A stretch of 64,000 bases of DNA from NCBI RefSeq assembly GCF_001294205.1, contig NZ_LAQT01000026.1, positions 47,892 to 111,891 on the forward strand. Reading direction: 5' to 3'. Shown here one piece after another: positions 26,175 through 33,951 of this stretch. Each line of letters starts with the position of its first letter. Positions within the stretch are counted from its first letter, which is position 1. The notes below the pieces were generated by a model. The model ran no database searches and was not told the DNA's origin. It was given only the letters and a program-made list of their open reading frames with translations. The translations under genes and the position numbers were made by a program. Source of the DNA: Amantichitinum ursilacus. Lineage in GTDB: Bacteria; Pseudomonadota; Gammaproteobacteria; Burkholderiales; Chitinibacteraceae.

Positions 26175-26570
26175 TCAGGCCTCGGCCTTCGGCTCCGCAG
26201 TTTCCAATATCTGGGCGCCTGCCAGCGGAATCAACCGGCCTTGCACCACAGCGCCCGGATGCATTTCCAGCGTCTTGTAGGTCAGATCGCCGGTGATGCG
26301 CGCTTTGGCTTGCAGCTCCACATACTGGGTCACCTCAATCGGGCCCACCACTTCGCCGTTCAGGATCAGATGGCTGGTGCGCACGCCGCCTTCGATGCGG
26401 GCCTTTTCGGACACCACCAGCGTGGCATTCTTCTCGTCCACGGCGCTCAGATTGCCGCGCACCGTGCCGTCTACGCGCAAACCGCCTGCAAAGGCCAGAT
26501 CACCGGTCACAACCGAACCTGCCCCGATCAGGCTATCAATGCGCTGACTCCCTTTTTTATTCTTGAACAC
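26175..26570 (-). CDS. Bactofilin (polymer-forming cytoskeletal protein)
   Basis: A 131-aa protein with a right-handed beta-helix (DUF583) core formed of short repeats (SVVTGDLAFAGGLRVDGTVRGNL, VVGPIEVTQYVELQAKARITG). Bactofilins polymerise without nucleotide and place envelope enzymes. The GTG at 26570 is chosen: it has GGAGGGG 7 nt upstream and gives the classic start MFKNKKGSQRIDSLIGAG. The start lies 2 nt after the stop of the DUF6776-like gene, so the two are coupled. Confidence 0.9.
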   Translation of the reverse strand: MFKNKKGSQRIDSLIGAGSVVTGDLAFAGGLRVDGTVRGNLSAVDEKNATLVVSEKARIEGGVRTSHLILNGEVVGPIEVTQYVELQAKARITGDLTYKTLEMHPGAVVQGRLIPLAGAQILETAEPKAEA

Positions 26571-26572
26571 GT

Positions 26573-27292
26573 TTAAACCCCTCCCGGTTTTTTCTGGCAT
26601 TGCGCCAGGCTGGCGCGCGTGTCTTTGATTCCCAGCGTGGCCTCGAAAGCATCCGGCTCCACGCCGGCAGGCAAGGTCAGATCGCCTTCAAAACGCTGGT
26701 AATGTTTGACACGAACAGGCTGCGACGGCATTTCAGTGCGCGCCGTCTTGCCATTGTTTTTGGTGAGTGCGGTCAGCGTAAGTTGGCCATCAAATTCGGG
26801 GGCTTGATTAACGCCCTGCACCACCAGCAAACGGTAGTGCCACAGGCCTTTGCCCGCCGCATCGAATTCGCACAGCGCGAAACTTACCTGATGCGCGCGG
26901 TCATTGGTCGTCAGTAAAGTCTCAAAGAAGGCCAGGCTTTCGCGGCTGCGCGCCAGATCTTGCTGGGCGTCGGCCAGATCGGAGGCCAGGGCGGCGCGGG
27001 CGGATTCGGTAATCTGCAATTGCTGCGCCTGCGCGGCCAGCTTGTTATTGGCTTCGGCCAAGGCGCTGGCATTGCGCATCAGCGCGGCGGCTTCACTGCT
27101 GACACTGGCGCGCGCCTGCGCCTGGCCACTGCGCAAACCATAGGCGATGCCCGCGAGCAGCGCGCCGCCCATCAGCAGCACCACCACGCCATAGCGGCCG
27201 AGTTGGCTCATCCAGGTTGGATTCGGGCGCAGCGCCATCGGCACCGCCGTGATGCGGGCACGGCGGGCGCGATAAAAACGTCGCAACGGCAT
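26573..27292 (-). CDS. DUF6776-like single-pass membrane protein
   Basis: A 239-aa protein with a basic N-terminus (RRFYRARRARI), one membrane helix (about residues 34-51), a coiled coil (about 60-125) and a C-terminal beta-rich domain. The order and the bactofilin neighbour match the betaproteobacterial DUF6776 family as I recall it. It could be a membrane anchor or partner for the bactofilin filament. It starts 3 nt after the argC stop. Confidence 0.78.
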   Translation of the reverse strand: MPLRRFYRARRARITAVPMALRPNPTWMSQLGRYGVVVLLMGGALLAGIAYGLRSGQAQARASVSSEAAALMRNASALAEANNKLAAQAQQLQITESARAALASDLADAQQDLARSRESLAFFETLLTTNDRAHQVSFALCEFDAAGKGLWHYRLLVVQGVNQAPEFDGQLTLTALTKNNGKTARTEMPSQPVRVKHYQRFEGDLTLPAGVEPDAFEATLGIKDTRASLAQCQKKPGGV

Positions 27293-27295
27293 CGG

Positions 27296-28339
27296 TTACG
27301 GCAGCAACGGCACGATATCCAGGCCCTGGCGTTCGGGCAGGCCGAACATCAGGTTCATCACCTGCACGGCCTGTCCCGAAGCGCCTTTGACCAGGTTGTC
27401 CTCAACCACCAGGATCACCAGCAGATCGCCGTTACCGGGGCGATGCACCGCAATGCGCGCGATGTTGGAGCCGCGCACCGAACGCGTTTCCGGCGTGCTA
27501 CCTGCAGGCATCACATCCACAAACGGTTCGTGGGCAAAGCGTTCTTCGAACACTTTCTGATAATCCACATCACGGCCTTCCGGCAGAATGCGCGCGTACA
27601 GCGTGGAATGGATACCGCGAATCATCGGCACCAGATGCGGCACAAAGGTCAGGCCCACTGGCTTGCCATGCACTGCCACCAGGCCTTGGGTAATTTCGGG
27701 CAGATGGCGATGGCCTTTAACGCCATACGCCTTGAAGTTGTCGCCCGCTTCGGCCAGCAGCGTATGTACTTCGGCTTTGCGGCCCGCGCCGGATACGCCG
27801 GATTTGCAATCGGCGATCAGCGTGCTGGCATCAATCCATTGCTTACCGCCTTCCAGCAACGGCAAAAAGCCCAGTTGCACGGAAGTCGGATAGCAGCCAG
27901 CCATGCCGACCAGGCGCGCTTGTTTGATGGCCTCGCGATTGACTTCAGGAAAACCGTAGACGGCTTCAGTCAGCAGATCGGTACAGCTGTGTTCCATGGC
28001 GTACCACTTCTGGAACTCAACCGGATCTTTCAGGCGGAAATCCGCCGCCAGATCGATCACTTTGACGCCCGCGTCCAGCAGCTCGCGCGCTTGCGCCATC
28101 GCGACACCATGCGGCGTGGCAAAGAACACCACATCGCATTCTTTAAGATTGGCGTCTTCCGGAGTAGAGAACGAGATGTCGATCCAGCCGCGCAGGCTGG
28201 GGTACATGTCCGCTACCGGCATACCGGCTTCTTTGCGCGACGTCACGGCGGTGACTTTGGCGCCCTCGTGGCGCGATAACAAACGCAGCAGTTCAACGCC
28301 GGTGTAACCCGTACCGCCAACAATGCCAACTTTGATCAT
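27296..28339 (-). CDS. argC: N-acetyl-gamma-glutamyl-phosphate reductase
   Basis: A 347-aa NADPH-dependent enzyme of arginine synthesis, third step. The cofactor loop is [17 protein letters not shown] (residues 5-21), the catalytic Cys is in [11 protein letters not shown] (about residue 149), and HRHLPEI carries the active-site His. The ATG at 28339 (MIKVGIVGG) has GGAGAA upstream. A longer frame to 28390 is not needed. It leads the argC-DUF6776-bactofilin unit. Confidence 0.95.
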   Translation of the reverse strand: MIKVGIVGGTGYTGVELLRLLSRHEGAKVTAVTSRKEAGMPVADMYPSLRGWIDISFSTPEDANLKECDVVFFATPHGVAMAQARELLDAGVKVIDLAADFRLKDPVEFQKWYAMEHSCTDLLTEAVYGFPEVNREAIKQARLVGMAGCYPTSVQLGFLPLLEGGKQWIDASTLIADCKSGVSGAGRKAEVHTLLAEAGDNFKAYGVKGHRHLPEITQGLVAVHGKPVGLTFVPHLVPMIRGIHSTLYARILPEGRDVDYQKVFEERFAHEPFVDVMPAGSTPETRSVRGSNIARIAVHRPGNGDLLVILVVEDNLVKGASGQAVQVMNLMFGLPERQGLDIVPLLP

Positions 28340-28468
28340 GCGTAATTCTCCACCAGGGACCGTAAGACAGAGCGCAATTCTAGCAGACAACGTGAGGCCG
28401 TCTTACACGCTTGTCCCATGCAAACATCCACCCGGATGACCGCCTGAAGCATAAGCGGCACCGAAAAA

Positions 28469-28498
28469 CAAAAAACCGCCACAAGTGGCGGTTTTTTT
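28469..28498 (-). terminator. Terminator of the rplM-rpsI operon
   Basis: Stem CCGCCA (28476-28481), loop CAAG, then TGGCGG (28486-28491), flanked by A and T runs, so it can act on both strands. Confidence 0.8.
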
Positions 28499-28514
28499 GG
28501 CAAAGCCCCAGCGA

Positions 28515-28907
28515 TTAACGCTTGGAGAATTGCTTGCGACGGCGGGCTTTGTGGAAGCCGACCTTCTTACGTTCAACTTCACGTGCATCACGGGTCACGA
28601 AGCCTTGTGCCTTCAGTGCCGGCTTGAAGTCAGCGTTGAAGTCGATCAGGGCACGGGTGATACCGTGGCGCACTGCACCGGCTTGACCGGTTTCACCGCC
28701 GCCAACCACGTTCACGAGAATGTCGAACGATTCGAGGCTTTCGGTCACTTGCAGCGGTTGACGAACAACCATGCGGCCGGTTTCGCGAGCGAAGTATTGG
28801 TCGAGCGGCTTGCCGTTGACCACGATTTGACCGGTACCCTTAGCCAGGAACACACGAGCAACTGCGCTCTTGCGACGGCCGGTACCGTAATAGTATTTAC
28901 CTACCAT
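28515..28907 (-). CDS. rpsI: 30S ribosomal protein S9 (uS9)
   Basis: A 130-aa ribosomal protein, the exact usual length. [16 protein letters not shown] is at the start and the basic tail [16 protein letters not shown] reaches the P-site tRNA. The ATG at 28907 has AAGGA upstream and lies 10 nt after rplM. Confidence 0.98.
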   Translation of the reverse strand: MVGKYYYGTGRRKSAVARVFLAKGTGQIVVNGKPLDQYFARETGRMVVRQPLQVTESLESFDILVNVVGGGETGQAGAVRHGITRALIDFNADFKPALKAQGFVTRDAREVERKKVGFHKARRRKQFSKR

Positions 28908-28917
28908 TGGTCGATCC

Positions 28918-29346
28918 TTAGATATCCAGAACTTGGGGCTGTTGAGCGGAGTGCGGATGCTCATTACCGGCGTACACCTTCAGCTTTTTCAGCATGGCGT
29001 AGCCCAGCGGACCTTTCGGCAGCATACCCTTCACAGCCATCTCGAGCGCGCGGCCCGGGAATTTGGTCTGCATCTCAGTGAAGGTGCGTTCGTAGATACC
29101 ACCCGGATGGCCGGTGTGACGGTAGTAAATCTTGCTGGTTGCCTTGTCACCGGTCACGCGCAGTTTGTCTGCGTTTACCACTACGATGTAGTCGCCCGTA
29201 TCGACGTGCGGGGTGTATTCGGCTTTGTGCTTGCCACGCAGACGCTTGGCGATTTCAGCCGCGAGACGACCCAGCACTTTGTCAGTGGCGTCAACGACTA
29301 ACCACTCGCGCTTAACCTCGTGCGGCTTGGCAGAAAAGGTTTTCAT
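28918..29346 (-). CDS. rplM: 50S ribosomal protein L13 (uL13)
   Basis: A 142-aa ribosomal protein, the family length. It starts [20 protein letters not shown] and contains [10 protein letters not shown] and [21 protein letters not shown]. The ATG at 29346 is used; a start five codons upstream is less likely. It leads the rplM-rpsI operon behind a strong promoter. Confidence 0.98.
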   Translation of the reverse strand: MKTFSAKPHEVKREWLVVDATDKVLGRLAAEIAKRLRGKHKAEYTPHVDTGDYIVVVNADKLRVTGDKATSKIYYRHTGHPGGIYERTFTEMQTKFPGRALEMAVKGMLPKGPLGYAMLKKLKVYAGNEHPHSAQQPQVLDI

Positions 29347-29386
29347 AACTGCACGTTCCACATTTTTGATTTGGAGAAAGTCGCGG

Positions 29387-29416
29387 ATTTTATCTGGTAT
29401 TTCAACGAAGTGTCAA
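29387..29416 (-). promoter_or_regulatory. Sigma-70 promoter of rplM-rpsI
   Basis: Read on the minus strand: TTGACA (29411-29416), an 18-bp spacer and TAAAAT (29387-29392), about 40 nt before the rplM ATG. The -35 is perfect. Confidence 0.65.
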
Positions 29417-29690
29417 ACACAAACCAGGATAAAAGCGGGATTGATGCGGATTCGGCAAAAAAAACGCAACCTGTCGAAAGATTGCGCTGAATTCCACCAA
29501 AGAAGGAGGATGGAGGAGACAACGCCGAAGCCAGCTTCAGCGTCGTAACCTCAGCCTAAGCCAGCGTCATGCCATAAGCAAGTTCTTTTTGTGCGCCGCA
29601 CCAAACGCGCGTTTGAGCGCTGGCGTGCCCTGCAGCCCGGCGCAGCGCTTGGGAAAGCGGCAGCGCAAGCGGTAGAATCGCGCCACTTAC
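29417..29690. other. Intergenic space between rplM and the OsmC gene
   Basis: About 270 bp between divergent genes. I see no gene here. The rplM promoter lies on its left side. An AAAGAAGGAGGATGGAGGAG purine-rich stretch near 29500 precedes an open frame with no recognisable protein. Confidence 0.4.
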
Positions 29691-29704
29691 AGGAGATAAC
29701 CACA

Positions 29705-30124
29705 ATGAAAACGCGCTTGAAATGGGTCGAGAATGTCAGCTTCCTGGCGCAATCGGGCTCCGGCCATTCGGTTCTGATGGACGGTGCGCCGGAAGGCGGC
29801 GGCAACAATATGGGCCCGCGCCCGATGGAACTGGTTTTGATGGGCACAGCGGGCTGCACCGCTTACGACGTGATCCATATCCTTAAAAAGAGCCGCGCGG
29901 ACGTACGCGATTGCACCGTGGACGTGGACGCCGACCGCGCTGATGAAGACCCTAAAGTGTTTACCCGGATTCATTTTCACTTTGTGGTGACGGGCAAAGC
30001 GCTCAAGCCTGAAGTGGTGGAACGCGCGATCAAGTTATCTGCGGAAAAATATTGTTCGGCTTCGATCATGCTGGGCAAGACCGCCGAGATCACGCATGAC
30101 TTTGAAGTCATCGAAGCCCACTAA
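29705..30124 (+). CDS. OsmC/YhfA-family protein
   Basis: A 139-aa OsmC-fold protein with the two family Cys in MGTAGCTAYDV (about residue 51) and EKYCSASIM (about 118). In OsmC/Ohr these give peroxidase activity. The pattern MKTRLKWVENVSFLAQSGSGHSV and its length fit the YhfA branch, whose role is unclear. The ATG at 29705 has AGGAGATAACCACA before it. A bidirectional terminator follows. Confidence 0.88.
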   Translation: MKTRLKWVENVSFLAQSGSGHSVLMDGAPEGGGNNMGPRPMELVLMGTAGCTAYDVIHILKKSRADVRDCTVDVDADRADEDPKVFTRIHFHFVVTGKALKPEVVERAIKLSAEKYCSASIMLGKTAEITHDFEVIEAH

Positions 30125-30129
30125 TACAA

Positions 30130-30163
30130 AAGGCCCGCAGCGAGATCACGCGCGGGCCTTTTT
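30130..30163. terminator. Bidirectional terminator (OsmC gene / FNT gene)
   Basis: A 9-bp stem (AAGGCCCGC at 30130-30138, GCGGGCCTT at 30152-30160) with a 13-nt loop, A-rich before and T-rich after. Confidence 0.75.
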
Positions 30164-30174
30164 GCAGCATCAGT

Positions 30175-31035
30175 TTAGTGCGCCATATCGGGCAGGGCGC
30201 TCGACGCCGCGCCATTGACCACTGCGTCGACCTCTTCAGCCGGGCGCACGCGCGCTTTGGTATAGATAAGCGCATACGGCAACCCGATCAGCAACGCGCC
30301 GCCCACAATATTGCCTAACGTGGCGGGAATCAGGTTATTCCACACCATTTGCGTCAGGCTGATGTCCGCGCCCGCCATCACGGCCGCCGGCAGGATAAAC
30401 AGATTGGCAATACTGTGCTCCATGCCCAGCGCCACAAACGCCATCACCGGAAACCAGATACCAAGCATGCGTCCAAGCGTGTCTTTCGCCGAATAACCCT
30501 GCATCGCGGCCACGCACACCAACAGATTGGCCAGCATGGCCTTCACAAAGGTCATCCAGAAGGGATGTGATACTTTGCCCATCGCCAGATGGATCAGATA
30601 AGCCGAAGAAGTGTCCGAGGTAATCAGATGCGTTTGCAGGCCGAACAGCCACGCCGTGATGATCGCGCCCACCATATTGCCCACATAAGACACCAGCCAG
30701 AAGCGGCCCAGCGCGGCGGTATTGATATGGCGTTGCCAAGCGCTGACCATGCCTGCCGCGCAATTGGACGTAAACAAATCGGCACCCGTCAGCGTCACCG
30801 CAATAAAGCCCAGCGGAAACACCGCGCCAAACAGTAATTTAACCAGACCCGGATCGCTGGCGGCCAGGCCCGGCGAGCCTGCCGCGCACTCCAGCGCCAG
30901 CAGCGTGCCCAAGCCGATGAACATGCCTCCCAGCACTGCCATCAGCCCCAGTTTCCAGATCGGCATCGTGGCTTTCTCGGTGCCCGTATGCGCCATCGCT
31001 TCAACAATTTCAGCCGGACTACGTAGTTGCGACAT
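30175..31035 (-). CDS. Formate/nitrite-family (FNT) channel
   Basis: A 286-aa protein of the FocA/NirC family, which forms pentameric channels for formate, nitrite or hydrosulfide. Six membrane helices are seen, with GADLFTSNC in the third region and the LGNIVGGALLIG re-entrant/C-terminal motif. Substrate cannot be told from the sequence. No pfl or nir gene is adjacent. It sits behind a perfect FNR box, which supports expression without oxygen. Confidence 0.87.
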   Translation of the reverse strand: MSQLRSPAEIVEAMAHTGTEKATMPIWKLGLMAVLGGMFIGLGTLLALECAAGSPGLAASDPGLVKLLFGAVFPLGFIAVTLTGADLFTSNCAAGMVSAWQRHINTAALGRFWLVSYVGNMVGAIITAWLFGLQTHLITSDTSSAYLIHLAMGKVSHPFWMTFVKAMLANLLVCVAAMQGYSAKDTLGRMLGIWFPVMAFVALGMEHSIANLFILPAAVMAGADISLTQMVWNNLIPATLGNIVGGALLIGLPYALIYTKARVRPAEEVDAVVNGAASSALPDMAH

Positions 31036-31112
31036 GATTACACCTGCAAGTCAGATCAGAATGACGTGCAGTTATACGCGCAAGCAATGTGGCAAAAGTG
31101 TGAAGAAGTGCC

Positions 31113-31118
31113 GTTATG
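31113..31118 (-). promoter_or_regulatory. Candidate -10 box of the FNT gene
   Basis: CATAAC on the minus strand, centred 30 bp downstream of the FNR box centre, near the spacing expected in class II FNR promoters. Confidence 0.4.
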
Positions 31119-31138
31119 ACAACTACATAAATCCGCGA

Positions 31139-31152
31139 TTGATCCAGATCAA
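31139..31152 (-). promoter_or_regulatory. FNR/ANR-type operator upstream of the FNT gene
   Basis: TTGAT-CCAG-ATCAA matches the FNR consensus TTGAT-N4-ATCAA in all ten fixed positions. It lies 104 bp upstream of the FNT start codon, between coq7 and the FNT gene, which read in the same direction. It therefore most likely activates the channel gene under anaerobiosis. Confidence 0.8.
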
Positions 31153-31186
31153 TTTCTGACAGGCATCCGGCCGCAAACCCGCGTGT

Positions 31187-31831
31187 TTACAGCCGATAAG
31201 ACAACGAGGTCATCAATTTCGATGTAGTGGTCATCAACGTGCGTACCGGCGCTGGCAACGGTGCGCCACCCAGGTCTTCGGCCAGGACGGCGTGGGTCAT
31301 TTCATCGGTATGCATCTGCGCCACTACCGCACGGCTCTTGCTGTCTTGCGGCGGCAGGGTGGTCAGGTGCGATTGCAGATGTGCGCCCACCTGGCGTTCG
31401 GTTTCGGCCAGAAAGCCCAGATTCCAGCGGTCGCCGATCAAACCGGCCGTCACGCCCATCGCCAGGCTGCCTGCGTACCACAGCGGATTAAGCAGGCTGG
31501 GACGGCTGCCCAGTTCGGTGATGCGTTGCGCGGTCCAGGCCAGATGCTCGACTTCTTCGTGCGCCGCATGTTTTAGCGCCTGGCGTGCGGCCGGGTCCCG
31601 CGCCGTCAGGGCCTGCCCCTGATACAACGCTTGCGCACACACTTCACCGCTGTGATTTACCCGCATCAAACCGGCCGCGTGGCGTTTTTCTTCGGCCGTC
31701 ATTTCGGCTTCATCGATATGCGCGTCCGGGTGCGGACGTTCGCTGATGGCCGGGGCGGCCAGCGTGCGCAACACGGTATCGAATTCAGCCACAACACGGT
31801 CTAGCGACGGCAGTTTGAGAGTAGGCAGCAT
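31187..31831 (-). CDS. coq7: 2-polyprenyl-3-methyl-6-methoxy-1,4-benzoquinol hydroxylase Coq7
   Basis: A 214-aa di-iron hydroxylase of ubiquinone synthesis. Iron ligands are in NHSGEVCAQ (Glu), EEVEHL (Glu, His), ETERQV (Glu) and HTDEMTHA (Glu, His), in the usual order of the ferritin-like fold. It puts the last ring hydroxyl on the quinone precursor and needs oxygen. It is divergent from ppiA with 108 bp between. Confidence 0.94.
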   Translation of the reverse strand: MLPTLKLPSLDRVVAEFDTVLRTLAAPAISERPHPDAHIDEAEMTAEEKRHAAGLMRVNHSGEVCAQALYQGQALTARDPAARQALKHAAHEEVEHLAWTAQRITELGSRPSLLNPLWYAGSLAMGVTAGLIGDRWNLGFLAETERQVGAHLQSHLTTLPPQDSKSRAVVAQMHTDEMTHAVLAEDLGGAPLPAPVRTLMTTTSKLMTSLSYRL

Positions 31832-31939
31832 GGTGAGGGATCGCTCCGCAAAGGCACAATGAGCGCCATTCTAACGCGCCAGGCGCGCCATTGGCCCGTG
31901 TTATCATGGCCGCTGTTTTCAAACCCCGGATCTAACCGC

Positions 31940-32509
31940 ATGAAAAAATTCCTGATGTCGCTGAGTTTGCTGCTGGCCGCCGGTGTGGCGCTTGCGGCCA
32001 ATCCGCAAGTCGAAATCAACACCAGCAAAGGCGCGATCGTGGTTGAGTTATATCCCGACGCCGCCCCCATCTCGGTGGCCAACTTCCTTGATTACGTCAA
32101 GGACAAGCACTACAACGGCACCATCTTTCACCGCGTGATTCAGGGCTTTGTGATTCAGGGCGGCGGGCTTGATACCAACAAGACCGAACTCCCGACCAAA
32201 GCGCCAATCAAAAACGAAGCTGAAAAAGCCTTCAAGGCCGGCCTGAAGAATGATCGTGGCTCGCTGGCGATGGCCCGCACCGGGGTTCCCGATTCGGCCA
32301 CGTCGCAGTTCTATATCAATCTCAAGAACAACGACGCGCTCAATTACCCCAGCCGTGATGGTTATGGCTACGCCGTCTTCGGCAAGGTTGTGAAAGGCAT
32401 GGACGTGGTGGACAAGATCGCCGCTGCGCCCACCGATTCGGGCGATGCCCCGGTTGATCCGATCGTGATCAAAGACGCACATGTGCTGGCAGGCAAAGCC
32501 GGCAAGTAA
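31940..32509 (+). CDS. ppiA: Periplasmic peptidyl-prolyl cis-trans isomerase (cyclophilin)
   Basis: A 189-aa exported cyclophilin. The signal peptide MKKFLMSLSLLLAAGVALA is cleaved after ALA. Core motifs are FHRVIQGFVIQGGG and SLAMARTG, then SQFYINL. It speeds proline isomerisation in envelope proteins. The ATG at 31940 is needed for a proper signal peptide. Its cytosolic paralogue ppiB starts 22 nt after it, so the pair probably arose by duplication and is cotranscribed. Confidence 0.94.
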   Translation: MKKFLMSLSLLLAAGVALAANPQVEINTSKGAIVVELYPDAAPISVANFLDYVKDKHYNGTIFHRVIQGFVIQGGGLDTNKTELPTKAPIKNEAEKAFKAGLKNDRGSLAMARTGVPDSATSQFYINLKNNDALNYPSRDGYGYAVFGKVVKGMDVVDKIAAAPTDSGDAPVDPIVIKDAHVLAGKAGK

Positions 32510-32531
32510 CCCTATATAAGGAACCCTGGAT

Positions 32532-33035
32532 ATGACGACCAAAGTAAAACTCGAAACCAGCATGGGCGATATCGTTCTGGAACTGAACGACGAAAAAGCC
32601 CCGAAAACCGTCGCTAACTTTGTGCAATACGTCAACGACGGCCACTACGATGGCACCGTATTCCACCGCGTAATCGACGGCTTTATGGTGCAAGGCGGCG
32701 GTTTTGAAGCCGGCCTCAAGCAAAAGCCCACCCGCGACACCATTCAGAACGAAGCCGACAACGGCCTGACCAACGACGCCTACACCGTCGCCATGGCCCG
32801 CACGCCGGAACCGCATTCCGCTTCGGCGCAGTTCTTTATCAACGTCAGCAACAACGACTTCCTCAACTACAAATCGCCCACCCCGCAAGGCTGGGGCTAT
32901 GCCGTGTTCGGCAAGGTAGTGGAAGGCAAAGAAGTGGTTGACCAGATCAAGGGCGTGAAGACCGGCAACAAGGGCTTCCACCAGGATGTGCCGAAGGATG
33001 ACGTCAGCATCATCAAGGCCGAAGTCCTGGCCTGA
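32532..33035 (+). CDS. ppiB: Cytosolic peptidyl-prolyl cis-trans isomerase B
   Basis: A 167-aa cyclophilin without a signal peptide. The motifs are [34 protein letters not shown] and [22 protein letters not shown] precedes the ATG. It is followed by a hairpin and then lpxH, as in E. coli, where ppiB and lpxH are also neighbours. Confidence 0.95.
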   Translation: MTTKVKLETSMGDIVLELNDEKAPKTVANFVQYVNDGHYDGTVFHRVIDGFMVQGGGFEAGLKQKPTRDTIQNEADNGLTNDAYTVAMARTPEPHSASAQFFINVSNNDFLNYKSPTPQGWGYAVFGKVVEGKEVVDQIKGVKTGNKGFHQDVPKDDVSIIKAEVLA

Positions 33036-33052
33036 GCGCATTAAACCGATCA

Positions 33053-33079
33053 GCGCGGCCCCGGCGGCCGCGCTTTTTT
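33053..33079 (+). terminator. Terminator between ppiB and lpxH
   Basis: A perfect 8-bp GC-only stem (GCGCGGCC at 33053-33060, GGCCGCGC at 33066-33073), a 5-nt loop, then six T. lpxH starts only 32 nt later in the same direction, so the hairpin may act as an attenuator. Confidence 0.75.
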
Positions 33080-33110
33080 ATGGCTGCCCGCACCCGAATC
33101 CAAAGCGCCC

Positions 33111-33905
33111 ATGAGCGAGCCCCAACTGTTTTTTATCTCCGATCTGCATCTCAGCCCCGATGACATCGCGGGCACCGAGGCGTTCGAGCATTTCGTGCGC
33201 CACAGCGCCACGCATGCCAGTCAGTTGTATATCCTGGGCGACTTGTTTGAAGCATGGATCGGCGATGATCAACTGACCGAACCGTATTACCACCGCATTG
33301 CCTCGTTGCTGGCCGACCTGAGCCACCGTGGCGTGCAGGTGTTCTTTATGCCGGGCAACCGTGATTTTCTGTGTGGCCGCCGCTTTGCCCGCAGCGCCGC
33401 CCTCACGCTGATCCCCGACCCCCATCCGGTTACGCTGCCCGATGGCACGCCCGTATTGCTGGCGCATGGCGATGCCTATTGCAGCGACGACGCCGCGTAT
33501 CTGCGTTTTCGCAGAATCGTACGCAACCCGCTGCCGCAATGGATCTGGCTGGCGCTACCGTATAGCTATCGTTACGGCAAGGCCGTAGCGCTGCGCCAGC
33601 GTTCCAGCGCCATGAACATGCAAAAAGATCGCACGATCATGGATGTGAATCGGGATACCGTCGCCGCCGCCATGCGCGCGGCTGGCGTGCAAACCCTGAT
33701 CCACGGCCACACCCATCGGCCAGCGCGCCACGTCGAAGCGGCGGGGACACGCTGGGTATTGCCGGACTGGCGTCGCGGTATGGGCGGCTATCTGGTGTGG
33801 CATCGTGGCCAATGGAGCATGGCCACGCTCGCGGACGAACCGTTGCTGGATGCGCAAGGCCAGCCCGTGGCCGTGCCATGGACACCATCGGCGGGCGGAC
33901 ACTAG
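33111..33905 (+). CDS. lpxH: UDP-2,3-diacylglucosamine diphosphatase LpxH
   Basis: A 264-aa manganese-dependent phosphoesterase that forms lipid X in lipid A synthesis at the membrane face. Metal motifs are ISDLHLS, LGDLFEAWIGDD, MPGNRDFL and AHGDAYCSDD, with IHGHTHRP at the end. The GNRDF form is typical of true LpxH, in contrast to GNHDE in the paralogue at 14575. It follows ppiB and is convergent with the DUF748 gene. Confidence 0.93.
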   Translation: MSEPQLFFISDLHLSPDDIAGTEAFEHFVRHSATHASQLYILGDLFEAWIGDDQLTEPYYHRIASLLADLSHRGVQVFFMPGNRDFLCGRRFARSAALTLIPDPHPVTLPDGTPVLLAHGDAYCSDDAAYLRFRRIVRNPLPQWIWLALPYSYRYGKAVALRQRSSAMNMQKDRTIMDVNRDTVAAAMRAAGVQTLIHGHTHRPARHVEAAGTRWVLPDWRRGMGGYLVWHRGQWSMATLADEPLLDAQGQPVAVPWTPSAGGH

Positions 33906-33951
33906 CCCTGCGCGGGCGCCAGACCGATCGGTTCGGCCGTCGCCCATGCAT

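Noticed and set aside
26960..28279. A 439-codon open frame on the plus strand
   Set aside because: It lies antisense to argC and the DUF6776-like gene and has no ribosome site or known motif.
31190..31198. A second GCCGATAA sequence, plus strand, at the coq7 end
   Set aside because: No TAAA-like -35 box lies at the right spacing and no flagellar gene follows.
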